From: Odontocerum albicorne
Lineage: Eukaryota > Arthropoda > Insecta > Trichoptera > Odontoceridae
Direction of reading: 5' to 3'
Length of the DNA: 64,000 bases
Assembly: GCA_949825065.1 (NCBI GenBank)
Contig: OX463862.1
Span: 16,115,592 to 16,179,591, forward strand
Part shown: piece after piece, positions 1 through 10,769 of the stretch
Layout: each line of letters opens with the position of its first letter
Numbering within the stretch: the stretch's first letter is position 1
Translations under genes and position numbers: made by a program
The notes under the pieces: model-generated
Told to the model about the DNA's origin: nothing
The model's input: only the letters and a program-made list of their open reading frames with translations
Database searches by the model: none

Positions 1-1390
1 CGCAAAAAGGGCATGGTCACTAGTAATGTGGAGGGTCACAGGAAGGAGCGACCACGTGAAGAGTGATATGGACCTGATTTTGCCACAAACTCTGTGGATA
101 GCGGAATTCCAAGAGTGGAGAAGAATGTGCACGACATACAGCAATTCTAGTGTGGGTCACGTACCTCAGCATTGAGGTCACAACGCAGTAGATAAGTCAA
201 ATCTTCGTGGCATGCCCCTTTTGGGATAGGTAGAGAGGACAGTTTTACATGACATATATCTATCTATCTATCAGGGCACAACATTTTCACCTATTCTTCA
301 CATGCATCAATATCAACTTGCTACCGAAAGTTGCACGAATCGCGAGAATTCATCAATTGCGTAACTCCATATCAGGGTTGGTTTGGTTTATGTTGTTGTT
401 AAGTTCAAAAGGATACTTCTTCGCCATTTCTTCAATATTGTATTATTCTATTTTCATTTTGTTTTAATTGTTTTTTTTTAAATTGAATTCATTTTGTATT
501 TTTGTTGACTGTCTTTGAATATTTTTTCTATTATGGTCTGGTGTACTATGCATTGTTGATTTCATGGGCCGTGTGTTTTCTATGGCTCAATTGTGTTTAT
601 ATTATGAAATTGTTGATATTTTATGTTTTGTTGAGTAAATGTTATGGTTGGTGAAGAACATTTAAGTGTCGTTTTTTTTTTCTTCATAAAATAGATATAT
701 AATTATCGATTTCTAATAATATTTCTCACCTTTCCCACCGTGAGAATTTCGCCGTTCTTTTCTCCTCAAATACTATCTTCCTCCCTGAGCAATAGTTTCA
801 GCAATTGTACGTTTTTATGACTTTGAAAATTCATTATTTTATCTGCTTATTCATCTGATATAATTCAACTTGTATTTTTATATTATTTTTAATGATAAAA
901 ATCTTGTATTTAATACGCGATAAAAAGAACACCTGAAGGAAAAAAATAGCTTTATACAATAATATTTTTGCTAATAAAAAAACAATATTTCAGAAGAAAA
1001 TAACTGCAATAATCGAAATTTTGGTCGGAATTACGGATACAGAAGTGCGAAATCATCGGCAATTAGATTCGGCGGGGGCTACAAGTGTATTTGAACTAAA
1101 CGGTATTCGTTTTGAAGAGACCGTCTTTTTCCCATGAAATCCAGCCGTGGCGAAACTGAGTTAACTTAAGAATTGAACCATTATATAATTCCCAAATATT
1201 TATTGTTATAAATACAAATAGCCCCCCTATTGTCAGTTTATTTCTTTAAAAGTCTTCGATAAACCATAAATTCAAAATATTATTATTTAAGAATTTAAAA
1301 AATTAAATTAAACGATTTTTTTTTAAATTTGATAATAAGTGGTTACTGTAATTGTGCTATAAGAACATATTATGTACTCGCAATAAATTA
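1..1390. other. AT-rich stretch without a recognised gene
   Basis: No credible coding region was found. The first 240 bases are less AT-rich and look like decayed repeat. The piece at about 208-243, ending in a 'gggataggtagagaggac' motif, matches the outer end of the LINE-A fragments seen elsewhere in the window (minus orientation). The rest is low-complexity AT-rich sequence with T runs. Confidence 0.5.
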
Positions 1391-1528
1391 AATCAATACA
1401 ATATTGCTCGATGACTAGTAACACCCAAATTTAATCAATACAATATTGCTCGATGACTAGTAACACCCAAATTAAATCAATACAATATTGCTCGATGACT
1501 AGTAACACCCAAATTTAATCAATACAAA
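1391..1528. repeat. 42-bp tandem repeat, about 3.3 copies
   Basis: The unit starts 'aatcaatacaatattgctcg' and recurs at 1391, 1433, 1475 and 1517 with near-perfect identity, a period of exactly 42 bases. The last, partial unit runs directly into the start codon of a mariner transposase remnant at 1529, so the array replaces the expected 5' untranslated region and terminal repeat of that element. Confidence 0.9.
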
Positions 1529-2028
1529 ATGGAATGTCAAGTAGACGAAAGTGAGCATTTTCGACACCTCCTTCTGTTCGCGTTCAATCGAGGGTATAAA
1601 GTGTACGGTGAAGATCCTATGAATGAAAGGACAGCTCGTCGATGGTTTTAGCGTTTCAAAGACGGTAATTTCGACCTGAAAGACATGGAGCGTTCCGGAC
1701 GACCAGTGGACTTCGATGAGGATCGCTTAAACCATATTATTCATGAAGACCCCCTTCAAACCACCGTCGAATTGTCTGAGCTGATGAATTGTAGTCGCAT
1801 GACTATATACCGCCATCTTAAATCAATGGGAAAAGTCCAGAAGTTCGGCGCTTGGGTTCCACACGTTTTGAGTGAAGACAACAAAAATCAACGTTCGACA
1901 ATTTCTGCTGGTTTGCTCGCGCGTCATAGAGCTACGTATGGCCACAAGCAAAGGTTCCTTACCGCATCATTTTACTGGTGATGCAAAATGGTTTGAAAAT
2001 GGTGATGAAAAATGTTTGAACGGGAACT
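1529..2028 (+). pseudogene. mariner transposase, 5' half, broken
   Basis: Remnant of a Tc1/mariner transposase, which cuts and pastes its element at TA sites. Reading frames recover the N-terminal helix-turn-helix region (ECQVDESEHFRHLLLFAFNR, then TARRWF and DMERSGRPV), a second DNA-binding region (MTIYRHLKSMG), the WVPHVLSEDNK linker, and the region around the first catalytic Asp near 1975 (ITGD-like). Compared with the inverted copy at 2056-2268 it has lost about 27 bases after FAFNRG, which shifts the frame, and it has a TAG stop after ARRWF. The open part alone spans 1685-1981. No C-terminal half is present. Confidence 0.85.
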
Positions 2029-2444
2029 TCATGAATAATATGGTTTAAGCGGTCTTCATCGAAGTCCCACTGGTCGTCCGGAACGCTCCATGTCTTTCAG
2101 GTCGAAATTACCGTCTTTGAAACGCAAAAACCATCGACGAGCTGTCCTTTCATGCATAGGATCTTCACCGTACACTTCGCAAATATCGCGAGCAGCTTTA
2201 TTCCCTCGATTGAACGCGAACAGAAGGAGGTGTCGAAAATGCTCACTTTCGTCTACTTGACATTCCATTTTGAAGGCTTGAAATCAAATAAAATAATATA
2301 CGAGTATGTAACGTAAAAGCAAACACTTATCTTGTAGAGCAGAACATTTTATTTCGAATGACGTATAACATTTACCATTTTGTTTTACTTTTGGTGCTCA
2401 TTTTTAAATTGGAAAAAAGGGGCACAACTTATGTTAACACCTAA
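2029..2444 (-). mobile_element. inverted mariner 5' half with terminal repeat
   Basis: On the minus strand this is a second copy of the same mariner 5' end, placed tail to tail with the preceding one. The outer end (2444 inward, 5'-TTAGGTGTTAACATAAGTTG) is the element's terminal repeat and abuts TA at 2445. A 5' untranslated region of about 170 bases follows, then ATG at 2268 and about 70 open codons (helix-turn-helix through SGRPV), ended by a one-base insertion that shifts the frame. The junction with the plus-strand copy lies near 2029. The same 5' region is present at 59629-60098. A CGAGTA insertion at 2301-2306 is absent from that copy. Confidence 0.85.
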
Positions 2445-2796
2445 TATATATATTTATATATATTATAAGTGATTAATTAAGATTAGCAGCGAAAATATTT
2501 TCCATATAATTTTTATATAAAATATTATAATTTGCAGGAATTGTCGGGTTATACTGAGAATATGAATGTAGATAGAAATCACAAGAATAATTACTTTTAA
2601 ACGGCGGAAACGAACACACCATAATGCCATTAAATGTACGCTGAATCACTCCCATGAATCAAAAAGCCAAAACTATGTGAGTGCATCAATTAAAATTAAT
2701 GTTACTTTTATGTATCGTATCGCACCCGTTAAAGTATATGGACACATTTAAGAGTGTAGCCGGGAGACAACATTGTCTTCAGTCCTAGAAGTCGAC

Positions 2797-2935
2797 AGTA
2801 ATAATAATTTATATAGCGCCGTTTAGAGAGCAGACTATCTTCAAGGGAGTTCATACTCGGGAATGAACTGATTCTTATTGAAACATTAAAAATATTAAAT
2901 AAATTTAATAAGTTGACATAAGGATAGGAAAGTAG
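2797..2935 (-). mobile_element. SINE-2 fragment
   Basis: Shares the motif series 'taataataat...tatagcgccg...agcagact...actcggga' with the SINE-2 copies at 47347-47480 and 53487-53590. The tRNA-like head is degraded here. The (TAA)n end at 2797 marks the 3' tail on the minus strand. Confidence 0.6.
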
Positions 2936-2943
2936 CGGCTGCG

Positions 2944-3540
2944 GGTTTTTGTTTCCGGGTTACAATCCTAGGATTGGTCTGCACCAAGCACTCGATCCCT
3001 CCACTCATCTCTGTCATCCGCCAGACTCTTCACCTCCTGGTAGCTGCCACAGCGGATATCCCGGATCACCCGGTCCATGTAGCTATATCTAGGGCGGTCT
3101 CTTTGGTTATTGCCCTCAATCATTCCCTCGACAATGGTAAGGAGCAGGCCTGGGTGCCTGATGTTATGGCCTATCCAACTGGATCGTTGTTGGGCAATTC
3201 TATTTAGGAGCTGCCTTGTTTATCTAGCCCCGCTCAATACCTCGTCGTTTCGGATGTGATCTGACCAATGGAACCTGGCCATGCGCCTGTAGCACCACAT
3301 CTCAAAGGCAGCCAGACGCCCGGACCCGCTCCGGCTGATGGCCCACGTTTTACAGCCATACAGCAGCACACTTCAGACAAGAGTTTTCACTAAATTCTTT
3401 GATATCAATGTTATGAGATTCAAATATCTTGGATTTCTTGTTGAAAGCAACTCTTGCCTGTTGGACCCTACTTATTATTTCTGCCTTTGATCGGCCATGT
3501 TGGGATACTCTGCTGCCTAAGTAAACAAATTCCGGGTAAC
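2944..3540 (-). pseudogene. LINE-B reverse transcriptase C-terminus, decayed
   Basis: Remnant of the last part of a non-LTR retrotransposon ORF2. Minus-strand frames give, in order, FVYLGSRVSQHGRSKAEI, then (after frameshifts) SVLLYGCKTW, RMARFHWSDHIRNDEVLS, RQLLNRIAQQRSSWIGH, HPGLLLTIVEGMIEGNN, MDRVIRDIRCGSYQEV and DDRDEWRDRVLGADQS. This is the usual ending of RTE-like LINE proteins (FxYLGS, YGxExW, RWxGH-type motifs). The 3' end lies near 2944, after 'ggattgtaacccgg' on the minus strand. A better preserved copy lies at 18553-18850. Confidence 0.85.
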
Positions 3541-3739
3541 ACCAGGGTATTATTGGAAAGTTTCAAATGCACTTGGACGTATTTTTTCGAGTTTTAAAAC
3601 AACTGAAGTAGGCACGGAACTCGCAGTAGTTCATTGAATGTGTTGACGATACTGCCGCACGTGAAGATGCAACAATACTCGTAAACGTTATGCACACGCG
3701 AGAATTGTTACTAGATTAACTCTTATCAAACTGGGGGCC
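3541..3739. other. unrecognised stretch
   Basis: Nothing recognised. It contains one TACTCGTA octamer at 3676-3683. Confidence 0.4.
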
Positions 3740-3830
3740 TTTTTTACAGGCACCATCGAGAATCGAACCCGAAACTCGCCGATGGAAGTCAATTGGCTTA
3801 CTTGTTCGCGCAGGTAGACTAAAGTAAGAT
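3740..3830 (-). mobile_element. tRNA-like SINE head fragment
   Basis: 'gagaatcgaacccgaaac' is a tRNA-type B box in reverse, followed by a diverged A-box region. It resembles the head of SINE-1 or a relative (compare 49470-49592). The body is not preserved. Confidence 0.5.
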
Positions 3831-3911
3831 ATAAAAAAATCAAGATTACTAGCTCTTAAGAAATTTGGCTTGAAAATTTTGTATGCATGTCAAAAAAGAA
3901 ATATTCAATTT

Positions 3912-4045
3912 ATACTTTTGAGGTGACCTTATGGCAAAGTTGACTCAAATAACAATTCCTGAAGATCAAAATTGCAACGTTTTCGAAATCATGAGCCAAA
4001 TGCCACGCGGTACAAAACTCCGAAAGACCTTATACAACTAATATT
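3912..4045 (-). repeat. unclassified repeat family R1, copy 1
   Basis: Its reverse complement aligns with 19931-20058: both contain 'gtataaggtctttcgga', a 'gtaccrcgtgg' motif, 'tttcgaaaacgttgca' and 'atcttcagg', in that order. No coding potential or terminal repeat was seen. The copies are diverged and lie in opposite orientation. Confidence 0.7.
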
Positions 4046-4264
4046 CACTAAGTTTCTACATTTATTATTATTATGAAATTTCATTTTACTTCGCGAATCT
4101 GTCGACTAAAACTTGGATTGAACATGTCTCATAACGTTTAAAAATACGAAGCATTACTACTTGTTCAGTATACTTTATTTTATCAAAAGTTCAGACTTTA
4201 ATGTTGCGGAACTGTGTTTTTTACTATTTATTCAACACTTCACTGTATATAACAATCTAACGGG

Positions 4265-4430
4265 TTTATTGGTTGCAATATATTCTAACCAACCAGAAAA
4301 AAAAATTAAATGGCCGCATAAAATATTCAAATAATTATTCAAAAAATGAGATATCACCAATTAAAGGAAAAGGAAGGAATGGTGGAGAGGAAAGAAAAAT
4401 CTGGAATGAAGCACGTTATATTACTGACTA
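4265..4430 (-). mobile_element. LINE-C 3' region fragment
   Basis: Contains the SINE-1-type tail relic ('ttggttgcaatatattctaaccaaccag') and then the block 'aaaggaaaaggaaggaatgg..ggagaggaaag' shared with 17155-17235 and (inverted) 62672-62755. It appears to be the 3' part of a LINE whose tail is also used by SINE-1. Confidence 0.6.
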
Positions 4431-4554
4431 GAAATGAAAGTTTTTTCAGTCGCTGCTTAAAACATACCAAGGACTGAGCAAGTCTAACATTGGTTTGTAA
4501 CTGGTTCCATGGATCATGGAACAAGTTAATAAAGCAAGACTAATATAATAAATA

Positions 4555-4780
4555 AACAGTTCGAATGAGATTGGAAGGCGTGGTAGAAGATCAAGGGGAG
4601 TATGGTGGGATCAAGTGAATGATATTTAAAAAAAAGGGAATTTAAAAAACTGTAGAAATCGTAGGAGTTCAACGAGGTGTGGAAGAGGCGAAATATGTGA
4701 GTCGAGATAGAAAAGTCTTGATCTCTGTCCTCTCTGCTTTACCCAACAGGGAAGTGACGTGATGGTAGGTATGTGTGTGT
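4555..4780 (+). mobile_element. LINE-A ORF2 C-terminal tail, decayed
   Basis: Corresponds to the C-terminus of the LINE-A protein: 'aggcgtggtagaagatcaagggg' (a GRRGRPR-like stretch), 'tgggatcaagtgaatgatat' (a W-D-Q-V-N-D-I core), 'cgtaggagttcaacgaggtgtgg' and a 3' end of the type 'ccaacagggaagtgacgtgatgg'. Heavily mutated. Confidence 0.65.
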
Positions 4781-5540
4781 TTCCTAGAAGCAGTTTTTAT
4801 GCAAAGAAAGCAGACATTTATGCAAAGAAAATATTCTGTAAATAGATTTTAATATTTAGCATAGATTCGAACCATTTTAAAAACCTGGAAGTCTGTAGAC
4901 ATCTATTGGTGGCTAATTGAACCAGTACTCGTATCAGGAACGAAAAAGTGTTCGGAAAATTCGGAGAGATGGCGTTCAAGTATCGAATTAATTTGTTTCT
5001 TTATTTTTTAACAGGCAATCCACCATACTGGGACGATTTGTGCCATCACATTAAAACCAAAAATGCTATTAGAAATGTCAAAATAATAAATAATAATTTA
5101 AAAAGCTCTTTGGACTCGATTCACTGCTTTAACTGATAAAACTTGAAAAAATCGAAAATACATACTCGTAGATCTACAAAAGGTAATTTTCTTCGAGGAA
5201 AGAAGAAACGCAGCGTTCATTGGAAGCGGTCAAGATATGACATTGGGGTTATCAAATCTGTCATGTCAAAGGCAACTTGAAACCACACGATTGACCTTCT
5301 CATTATCCAGACCACAGTCGTAGTCGCGATCATCCGAGATATATGAGTATATTTAAAAAAAAGTCACTTGGCTTATTTTTTTTTAAATATTCGGCAATAA
5401 ATGTTACTAATAATTTTAACAAAAAAGTAAATTTAAATTTATAAATAATACAAACTCTTATGATACATGTTTTTTATTTAACATTATTAATGAAAAAGTG
5501 ACAAAGAGCGACCGATTTTTCCATGTTTCAGCTAACTGTA
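4781..5540. other. no recognised feature
   Basis: AT-rich sequence with TACTCGTA octamers at 4926-4933 and 5163-5170. There is a slightly GC-richer patch at 5210-5340 that I could not assign. The small open frame at 4948-5136 has no recognisable similarity. Confidence 0.4.
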
Positions 5541-5544
5541 CTCC

Positions 5545-6240
5545 AATTACACATACACATCATCACACCGTATACTTGTGGTGTAGGCAGAGAGAACTGA
5601 TCTCTATACTTTCCTATCCAAACACAAAACTTTCGATTGAACCACATCTATACATTTTGTCATTGATACACAATATTTTATTCATGCTTATTACTACACT
5701 TTCTTTGAAAATCTGGTCCACTTGATCCAGCTACGTTTTCTCGGTATACCTCTTTCACGCTCTTGTGATTGTAAATTGTTTATTAATTTATTCTCTTTTT
5801 TCCAAGTTCAAACCATTATAACGCTAATTTCTTCATTTCTCTAATAACAGCCACTTTATCCATATATTCATTGCTGATATAATTATTCCTCCTTGTTTCA
5901 TGCATTGCTACTTCACAACTTTTTCTACTCACATTTTACCGACTTCATATTTTTTACACACATAGGATTGAAGAATTATTATTCGATTTATCATATAAAC
6001 CAAAACATGTATTGCATTTCAGTTCCGATGTATACAGCACAACATGGCGATGGTTTTATTGCCATGTGGCAATCACTTCAAATGCTTAGTCAGTCTTTTG
6101 TTATCCATTCTCTCCACATGTCCAAACCATCTTAACGCTTTTCTACCTGTATTTTACTAAGAACATCGATTTTATCAATGCATCCAAGTCTGATTTTTTC
6201 AATTCGCCTTTATTCATACATTGACACTCGTTATTGACTT
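5545..6240 (-). mobile_element. two decayed LINE-A tail fragments
   Basis: 5545-5935 carries the LINE-A 3' region in minus orientation (markers 'gtaggcagagagaac', 'tttgaaaatctggtccactt', 'ccattataacgc'). Around 6035-6075 there is a 'ttattgccatgtggcaat' motif of the SINE-1 tail, followed at 6088-6240 by more LINE-A ('ctccacatgtccaaaccatc' corresponds to the WFGHVE region). This suggests a SINE fragment between two LINE pieces. Confidence 0.55.
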
Positions 6241-6594
6241 TATTGAATGTTAAAAAAAATCAGAAACTATGAAGTCTGACAAGTGAGAAATCTGAATTAA
6301 AAGTATGAGAAATAAAAGCGCATGTAAGACATAATGTATGGATGTGGGCGGTGTCCGTAGAGTTTAAAGAATGAAGATCGATCGCTTTTCCCTACCCAAA
6401 TAGGTACATAACGTGATAAAAGGGGAGGATAATATATTTAAAAATGTTCGACGAGAGAAAAACGGAATTTGTTACTTCCCCGTTCGTTGATGTCTCTGTA
6501 GTACGCCAATTTTTTTTGCAAACAAATCTAAGATTCCTGTTTTTATTTTTTATAATGTTTTCCTCATTCATAGGAATATTCATCATCATAATCG
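6241..6594. other. no recognised feature
   Basis: AT-rich sequence. Fragments such as 'gaatgtggatgtgggc' near 6335 may be LINE debris, but nothing can be defended. Confidence 0.35.
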
Positions 6595-6965
6595 CCAACA
6601 CGCCATTTCCCTAATGAGATAGGCAGAGTGAATAGATTTTCACTATAATCATATTACATACACTTTTCGCTTCTGTCACATTCACACACCTCTCATCAAG
6701 CGTATCCTCTTATTATGGATTAGGTTACAATTTTCACTCTTCCTTCTTTCAGAATTTGATTAATTTGACTATTCGACGTTTTCCTAAATCTTCACAAACC
6801 TTTCGTACATTCTATACTACTATTTTTGTAAATCTTTCATCATCCATTATTTTTAAGTGGCTTCATTACTTATTCTATCACACATTCTGCACAATGCTCT
6901 CATTTCTATCACACTTATCTATAGCGACTTCCATTACTTTTTGCCTTGTCCAAATTTCGCTTACT
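6595..6965 (-). mobile_element. LINE-A tail fragment, strongly diverged
   Basis: Starts with the LINE-A 3' end signature ('acacgccatttccctaatga', then 'gataggcagag') and continues with the 'ccttctttcagaatttgatt' block. The protein-coding part is beyond frame recovery. Confidence 0.6.
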
Positions 6966-7139
6966 TAACCTAGTGCTGGACCAAGATTTCATGAAGAGTG
7001 GTCAGTGAAATGCTCTGGTCGGTAAACACGTTGTATAACCTAGGTGAAAGTGAAGGAATGAATGTGAACTTAAGGTTAATAATGTATTGAGGAAGATGAA
7101 AGAGATCAGTTGATGAAGGAGATGGGTTGGGTACGTTAA

Positions 7140-7820
7140 AGGAGTATTCTACTTTAAAAATTTGAAAAAATAGTTTTTTTGTGCATATTCTTAGTTAAGA
7201 CCTTTAAAAATATGTTCTCAAAAGAATTTTTTTAAATTTCCAATATTTACGAAGTTATAGCTATAAATGAGGCAGCAATAACGCCGCACCGGAATGACTT
7301 AGACAATAATCTCAAAACTTTAAACGCGTTTTCCTCGTAACTACTTTTTTCGACCTGGATGCCATAAAATCTCGAGTTCTATCCAACCGATTGCCTTCAA
7401 AAAATTTGGTATGAAACTTTGATAGATGTTTCTCTATCGTTACTACGTTGGAAATTTCATATCTATTTTTTTACTATTTAAAAAAAAATTTAAAAAACGG
7501 TAAAAAAAATTTCAGACAGCCGCCATTTTACGATTTTTTTCTCTTTGGTACCAACTATAACGACATTATTTCTTATCAAGAAACTGTGTATAATTTTTAT
7601 TTCAGATTTACGAAAGGGTTCCGATCATTTCGACCACCTTACCCCCTTTTTAGTTACAAGATATAACGATATAACAGCTGATAACATCTTGAATTCTCAT
7701 TTTTTTTTGTCCATTCTCAAATCATCAATAAACAAACTGTAAAAAATGCATACAAAAAATATTTTATGTTTTTTTTATTTAGTCAAAAAACGCCCGAAAT
7801 TCACGCCTCTAGAGTAGAAC
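7140..7820. mobile_element. possible TTAA-flanked non-autonomous element
   Basis: The segment is bounded by TTAA at 7136-7139 and 7821-7824. Its ends share an imperfect short inverted repeat (left 'gtattctacttta', right reverse complement 'gttctactcta'). The interior is a long non-coding AT-rich sequence with a distinct conserved look ('aacgcgttttcctcg', 'cagacagccgccatttt'). TTAA target duplication points to a piggyBac-type element, but the terminal repeats are weak. Confidence 0.5.
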
Positions 7821-7869
7821 TTAAGCGAATGTGCCCCTTAAGCGAATGATTGAGGAATTGTTTATAAAA

Positions 7870-8080
7870 CAAAATATATAGTGCAAATGTGAATAGAAGG
7901 CGTGGTAGAGAATGACCAAAGAAGAACAGTTGAATAAAGTGAATAATATTTTGACAGAAGAATAAGTAAGGAGTAAGATGAATCGTAGGAGCAGTACGAG
8001 AGGGTGTATGGATGTAGAAAAGGCGCGAAAGTTGTGTGTTAATATTAGTGGGTACGAATACCGAGTAAGAACGTCTTTGA
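7870..8080 (+). mobile_element. LINE-A ORF2 C-terminal tail, decayed
   Basis: Markers 'aaggcgtggtagagaatgac', 'gaagaacagttgaataaag' and 'gggtgtatggatgtagaaaa', followed by 'ggcgcgaaagttgtgtgt', match the end of the LINE-A protein (VEEAKxVC-like coding). Frames are disrupted. Confidence 0.6.
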
Positions 8081-8689
8081 GGAGAGCCTGCTCTCTTAGC
8101 AGCGTTATATAATTTTTTCAGTATATTATTATTATTTACTGTATCATTCGACTCCACCTCGTCCAGCAATTTCCATATTTACATACGCATGTTAACCAGA
8201 AATCAATGATTGTTTTTCAAATGTCCTCACACTTGTGTATTGTAACAATTCTGTTCAGATTTGAAGAATTCCAACAGCCTTCCATCCAGATGTTCTGAAT
8301 TCTCCTAGACATGTAGTCAATGAACGTGTAATATCCTTAAAGAATGGAGCTACAGCAGAGGATGTCCTATTAAGGAGACCTGAGTGGAGCGCGGTCTACC
8401 ATGCTCAGGTGGGCGATGTGTGGGCTGAACCTAAAGACCATTGGTGCATGTGTCTTATATATGTTACATATTATAAACCAATTAATGATCTCTTTCAAGA
8501 AAATAAAAAAGTACGATTGTTCTAGAATCGAATGAAAACCAACGAAGTTTTTGAAAAAAATAAACTTAAATTAGTTTTTCAGGTGGAGAGAATCGAATGA
8601 TTGATGTGCATGGTATGCGAAGAATTAAAAAAAAACATAAATAACAAAACAAATGGAAACTGACTAAAAAGATGAAAAATAACGTATTG
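8081..8689. other. no recognised feature
   Basis: Nothing assignable. 8300-8440 is less AT-rich ('ggagacctgagtggagcgcg') and may be LINE debris. Confidence 0.35.
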
Positions 8690-9262
8690 AATTGTACTAC
8701 ACTTTCGTTTTACATCCTGGCTGATATACAGGGTATCGCAAAAAAATGTATCCACACTGTAATAGCTGGTAACTTGCTGAATTTTGTTTGTTTTATAATT
8801 AACCGTTGAGAAATAATGGCTGAAACCAGACTAAGTTTTGAACAAAGAAAGTTTATTTTGAAGTGCTACTCTGGAAGTACGGAAAAGCGGTAGTAAACTT
8901 TTTCTTTTAGGGATTTCTCAAGAATAAAGTTTATGCTAAAAAATCTGAAACCATTGATGAATTACGAGTAGCCATTGAAAAAAAATGTGCCCAAATACCA
9001 AATGAAATGATTCTCGATGTTTGTGATGCCGTCGCTTCGTGTTACCAGCAATGTCTAGACCAGAATAATCAGTTTGAAAACAGGCGCTAAGTATAAAATA
9101 ATACATTTATGTAGTTTATTGTGAACGTTGAAAGGGAACTGTATGCTAATAAACAAAGATTTTATAATCATTAAAATTGTAGATACATTTTTTTGCGACA
9201 CACTGTATTGCCATATGGCAATCAATATCTTACAAACAACCAGATTTTTTTACATACATACT
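8690..9262 (-). mobile_element. SINE-1 tail interrupted by a mariner-type MITE
   Basis: Left flank 'acactttcgttttacatcctgg' and right flank 'ttgccatatggcaatc' are the two adjacent parts of the SINE-1 tail (compare 58765-58830). They are separated by the element at 8729-9205, which duplicated the TA in the SINE sequence. The SINE was therefore here first. Confidence 0.8.
8729..9205 (+). mobile_element. internally deleted Tc1/mariner-type element
   Basis: A 477-bp element flanked by TA (8727-8728 and 9206-9207), with 27-bp terminal inverted repeats that differ at three positions (left begins CAGGGTATCGC, right CAGTGTGTCGC). It keeps the transposase N-terminus from ATG at 8817 (MAETRLSFEQRKFILKCY, soon stopped) fused to the C-terminus (GFLKNKVYAKKSETIDELRV, then AIEKKCAQIP...NQFENRR and stop near 9088). 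The central catalytic part is missing. The 'W-G-x-L-K-x-x-V-Y' block is typical of IS630/Tc1 relatives. Non-autonomous. Confidence 0.85.
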
Positions 9263-10030
9263 CTCATACCGTTTCCCTATTGAGATAAATAGAGAAGGCA
9301 GAGCGGTAGACTTTCCTGTCTCGACATACATATTTAACATCTTCTTCATCCATACGTCCTCTCATATAACTTCTACAGTTTATCTTACTTCTTACATTTA
9401 ATTATTTCAAAATAGTATCCAATGAATCCAACCATATTTTCCTTGGTGTTCCTCTACCACGTCTTCCACTTAAATTTACACTTAATACATCAGCATTAAG
9501 TTCACATTCCTCCCTGCTCACTTAATTCCATATTCTGACATACATTGTCACCTCGTGTATTTTCTTCTCAGTGCACGCATTTCTACAGCATTTATTCGAC
9601 TCTTTTCCGTATTTCTTTGCGTTCACTTCCATACATCAAGGCTGGTAATAAAAAAATATTAATGGAACAAATGATGGTGTAGACTATGACTATCATCCTA
9701 GAAGATTTTGATACAAGCAACCAAAACAAAATTTACGTCATACCATCACCCCATTGGGATAGACAGAGAGGGCTGAGTGTCAGTCAGACTTTTCTACATC
9801 CAAAGAACTCCGAAAATTTCTCTTTATTTTTACATGTCCTATGAAAATATCGTTCACTTCATCAAATTTAACTTTCCATGGTTTTCTTCTATCACGCCTT
9901 CCATATACATTAGTTTTGTTAGTTATTTGCTTCATTCATTCGTTCCATGTGATCAAACCATCTCAGAGTGCTGTTCTTCAACTTACTCAACACAGCATTG
10001 AATTCATTCTTAATCACCTAATTCCGTAAA
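9262..10030 (-). mobile_element. two adjacent LINE-A tail copies
   Basis: Copies at about 9262-9640 and 9740-10030 carry the LINE-A series in minus orientation: 3' end 'ccctattgagataaatagag', 'atccaaccatattttccttgg', 'cctctaccacgtcttcc' and 'gtgatcaaaccatctcagag'. The protein part corresponds to the region WFGHVERxNEERLTKQxYxxKxRGRRGRGRPRK of this family. Both are frame-broken. Confidence 0.7.
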
Positions 10031-10040
10031 TAAACGTTTT

Positions 10041-10143
10041 AAAAAGGTCTTTAGTGAAAACCAGACTGGAACCTTTTATTAAAAATTGAACCCGCAACCT
10101 CCTGGTTGGAAGACAGGTGTCTTTCTAACTAGACCACGGAGGT
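10041..10143 (-). mobile_element. SINE-1 head (tRNA-derived), 5' part
   Basis: 'ttgaacccgcaacctcctgg' and 'ctaactagaccacggaggtc' are a reversed B box and A box. The body start 'aaaaccagactggaacc' is present and the tail is lost. Confidence 0.8.
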
Positions 10144-10769
10144 CATCAAAAGGCGGCAGATCATAAACCCACAATAAAATAGATCATAAAAGAACAAAAG
10201 ACTAGCGACTGACAGGCAAACAAGTGAATGTCTATTTATCAGCTGACAATTAGAGTGGGCGACCCTCATTATGCTAACGAGCCAATGGTAGATCAGTAGA
10301 ACAGGGAGAAGCTGTCAAACGTGCCGCTTTTTTGACAGTTGACCAGGTGGCTTTCAAATACAGTTCACGTGACCGTTTCAAATGATTCAAGAATCAGAAG
10401 ATTTTTTACAGATAGGGACCAGCACCATGATAAATTGATGAGACCGTAATGGACCGCAAAAAACGGCGAGTGATGATGATTTTCGAGTGATGATCAGATT
10501 GGAGGAACCGTGACATAGTTGGTAAGATCCGGGAGTTTCGGGTTTGATTCCTCATGATTCCCAAAAAAACAAAAAAATAGTCATGACAAACTGCGAGTTA
10601 TGTGCAAACTCCAGTGGCTCTTAACCCGGAGACACAATTAATGGAGCCGAAGACAACGTTGTCAACCCGGTAATGCTCTGTAATATGTCTAAATTACCAA
10701 TTTGGACATTTTGATGAGTTACTTTTACCATATAATTTAATGAATTGGAGGGACAATTCATGTTCTGAT
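10144..10769. other. mostly unassigned, with a tRNA-like SINE head
   Basis: Between 10495 and 10560 there is a plus-strand tRNA-like head ('ccgtgacatagttggtaaga', 'gggtttgattcctcatg'). It resembles SINE-1 but the body differs. The rest is not recognised. Confidence 0.45.

Noticed and set aside
8963..8970. TACGAGTA as an insertion scar
   Set aside because: Here the octamer is part of a good transposase reading (DELRVAI), so it is probably coding sequence rather than an insertion.
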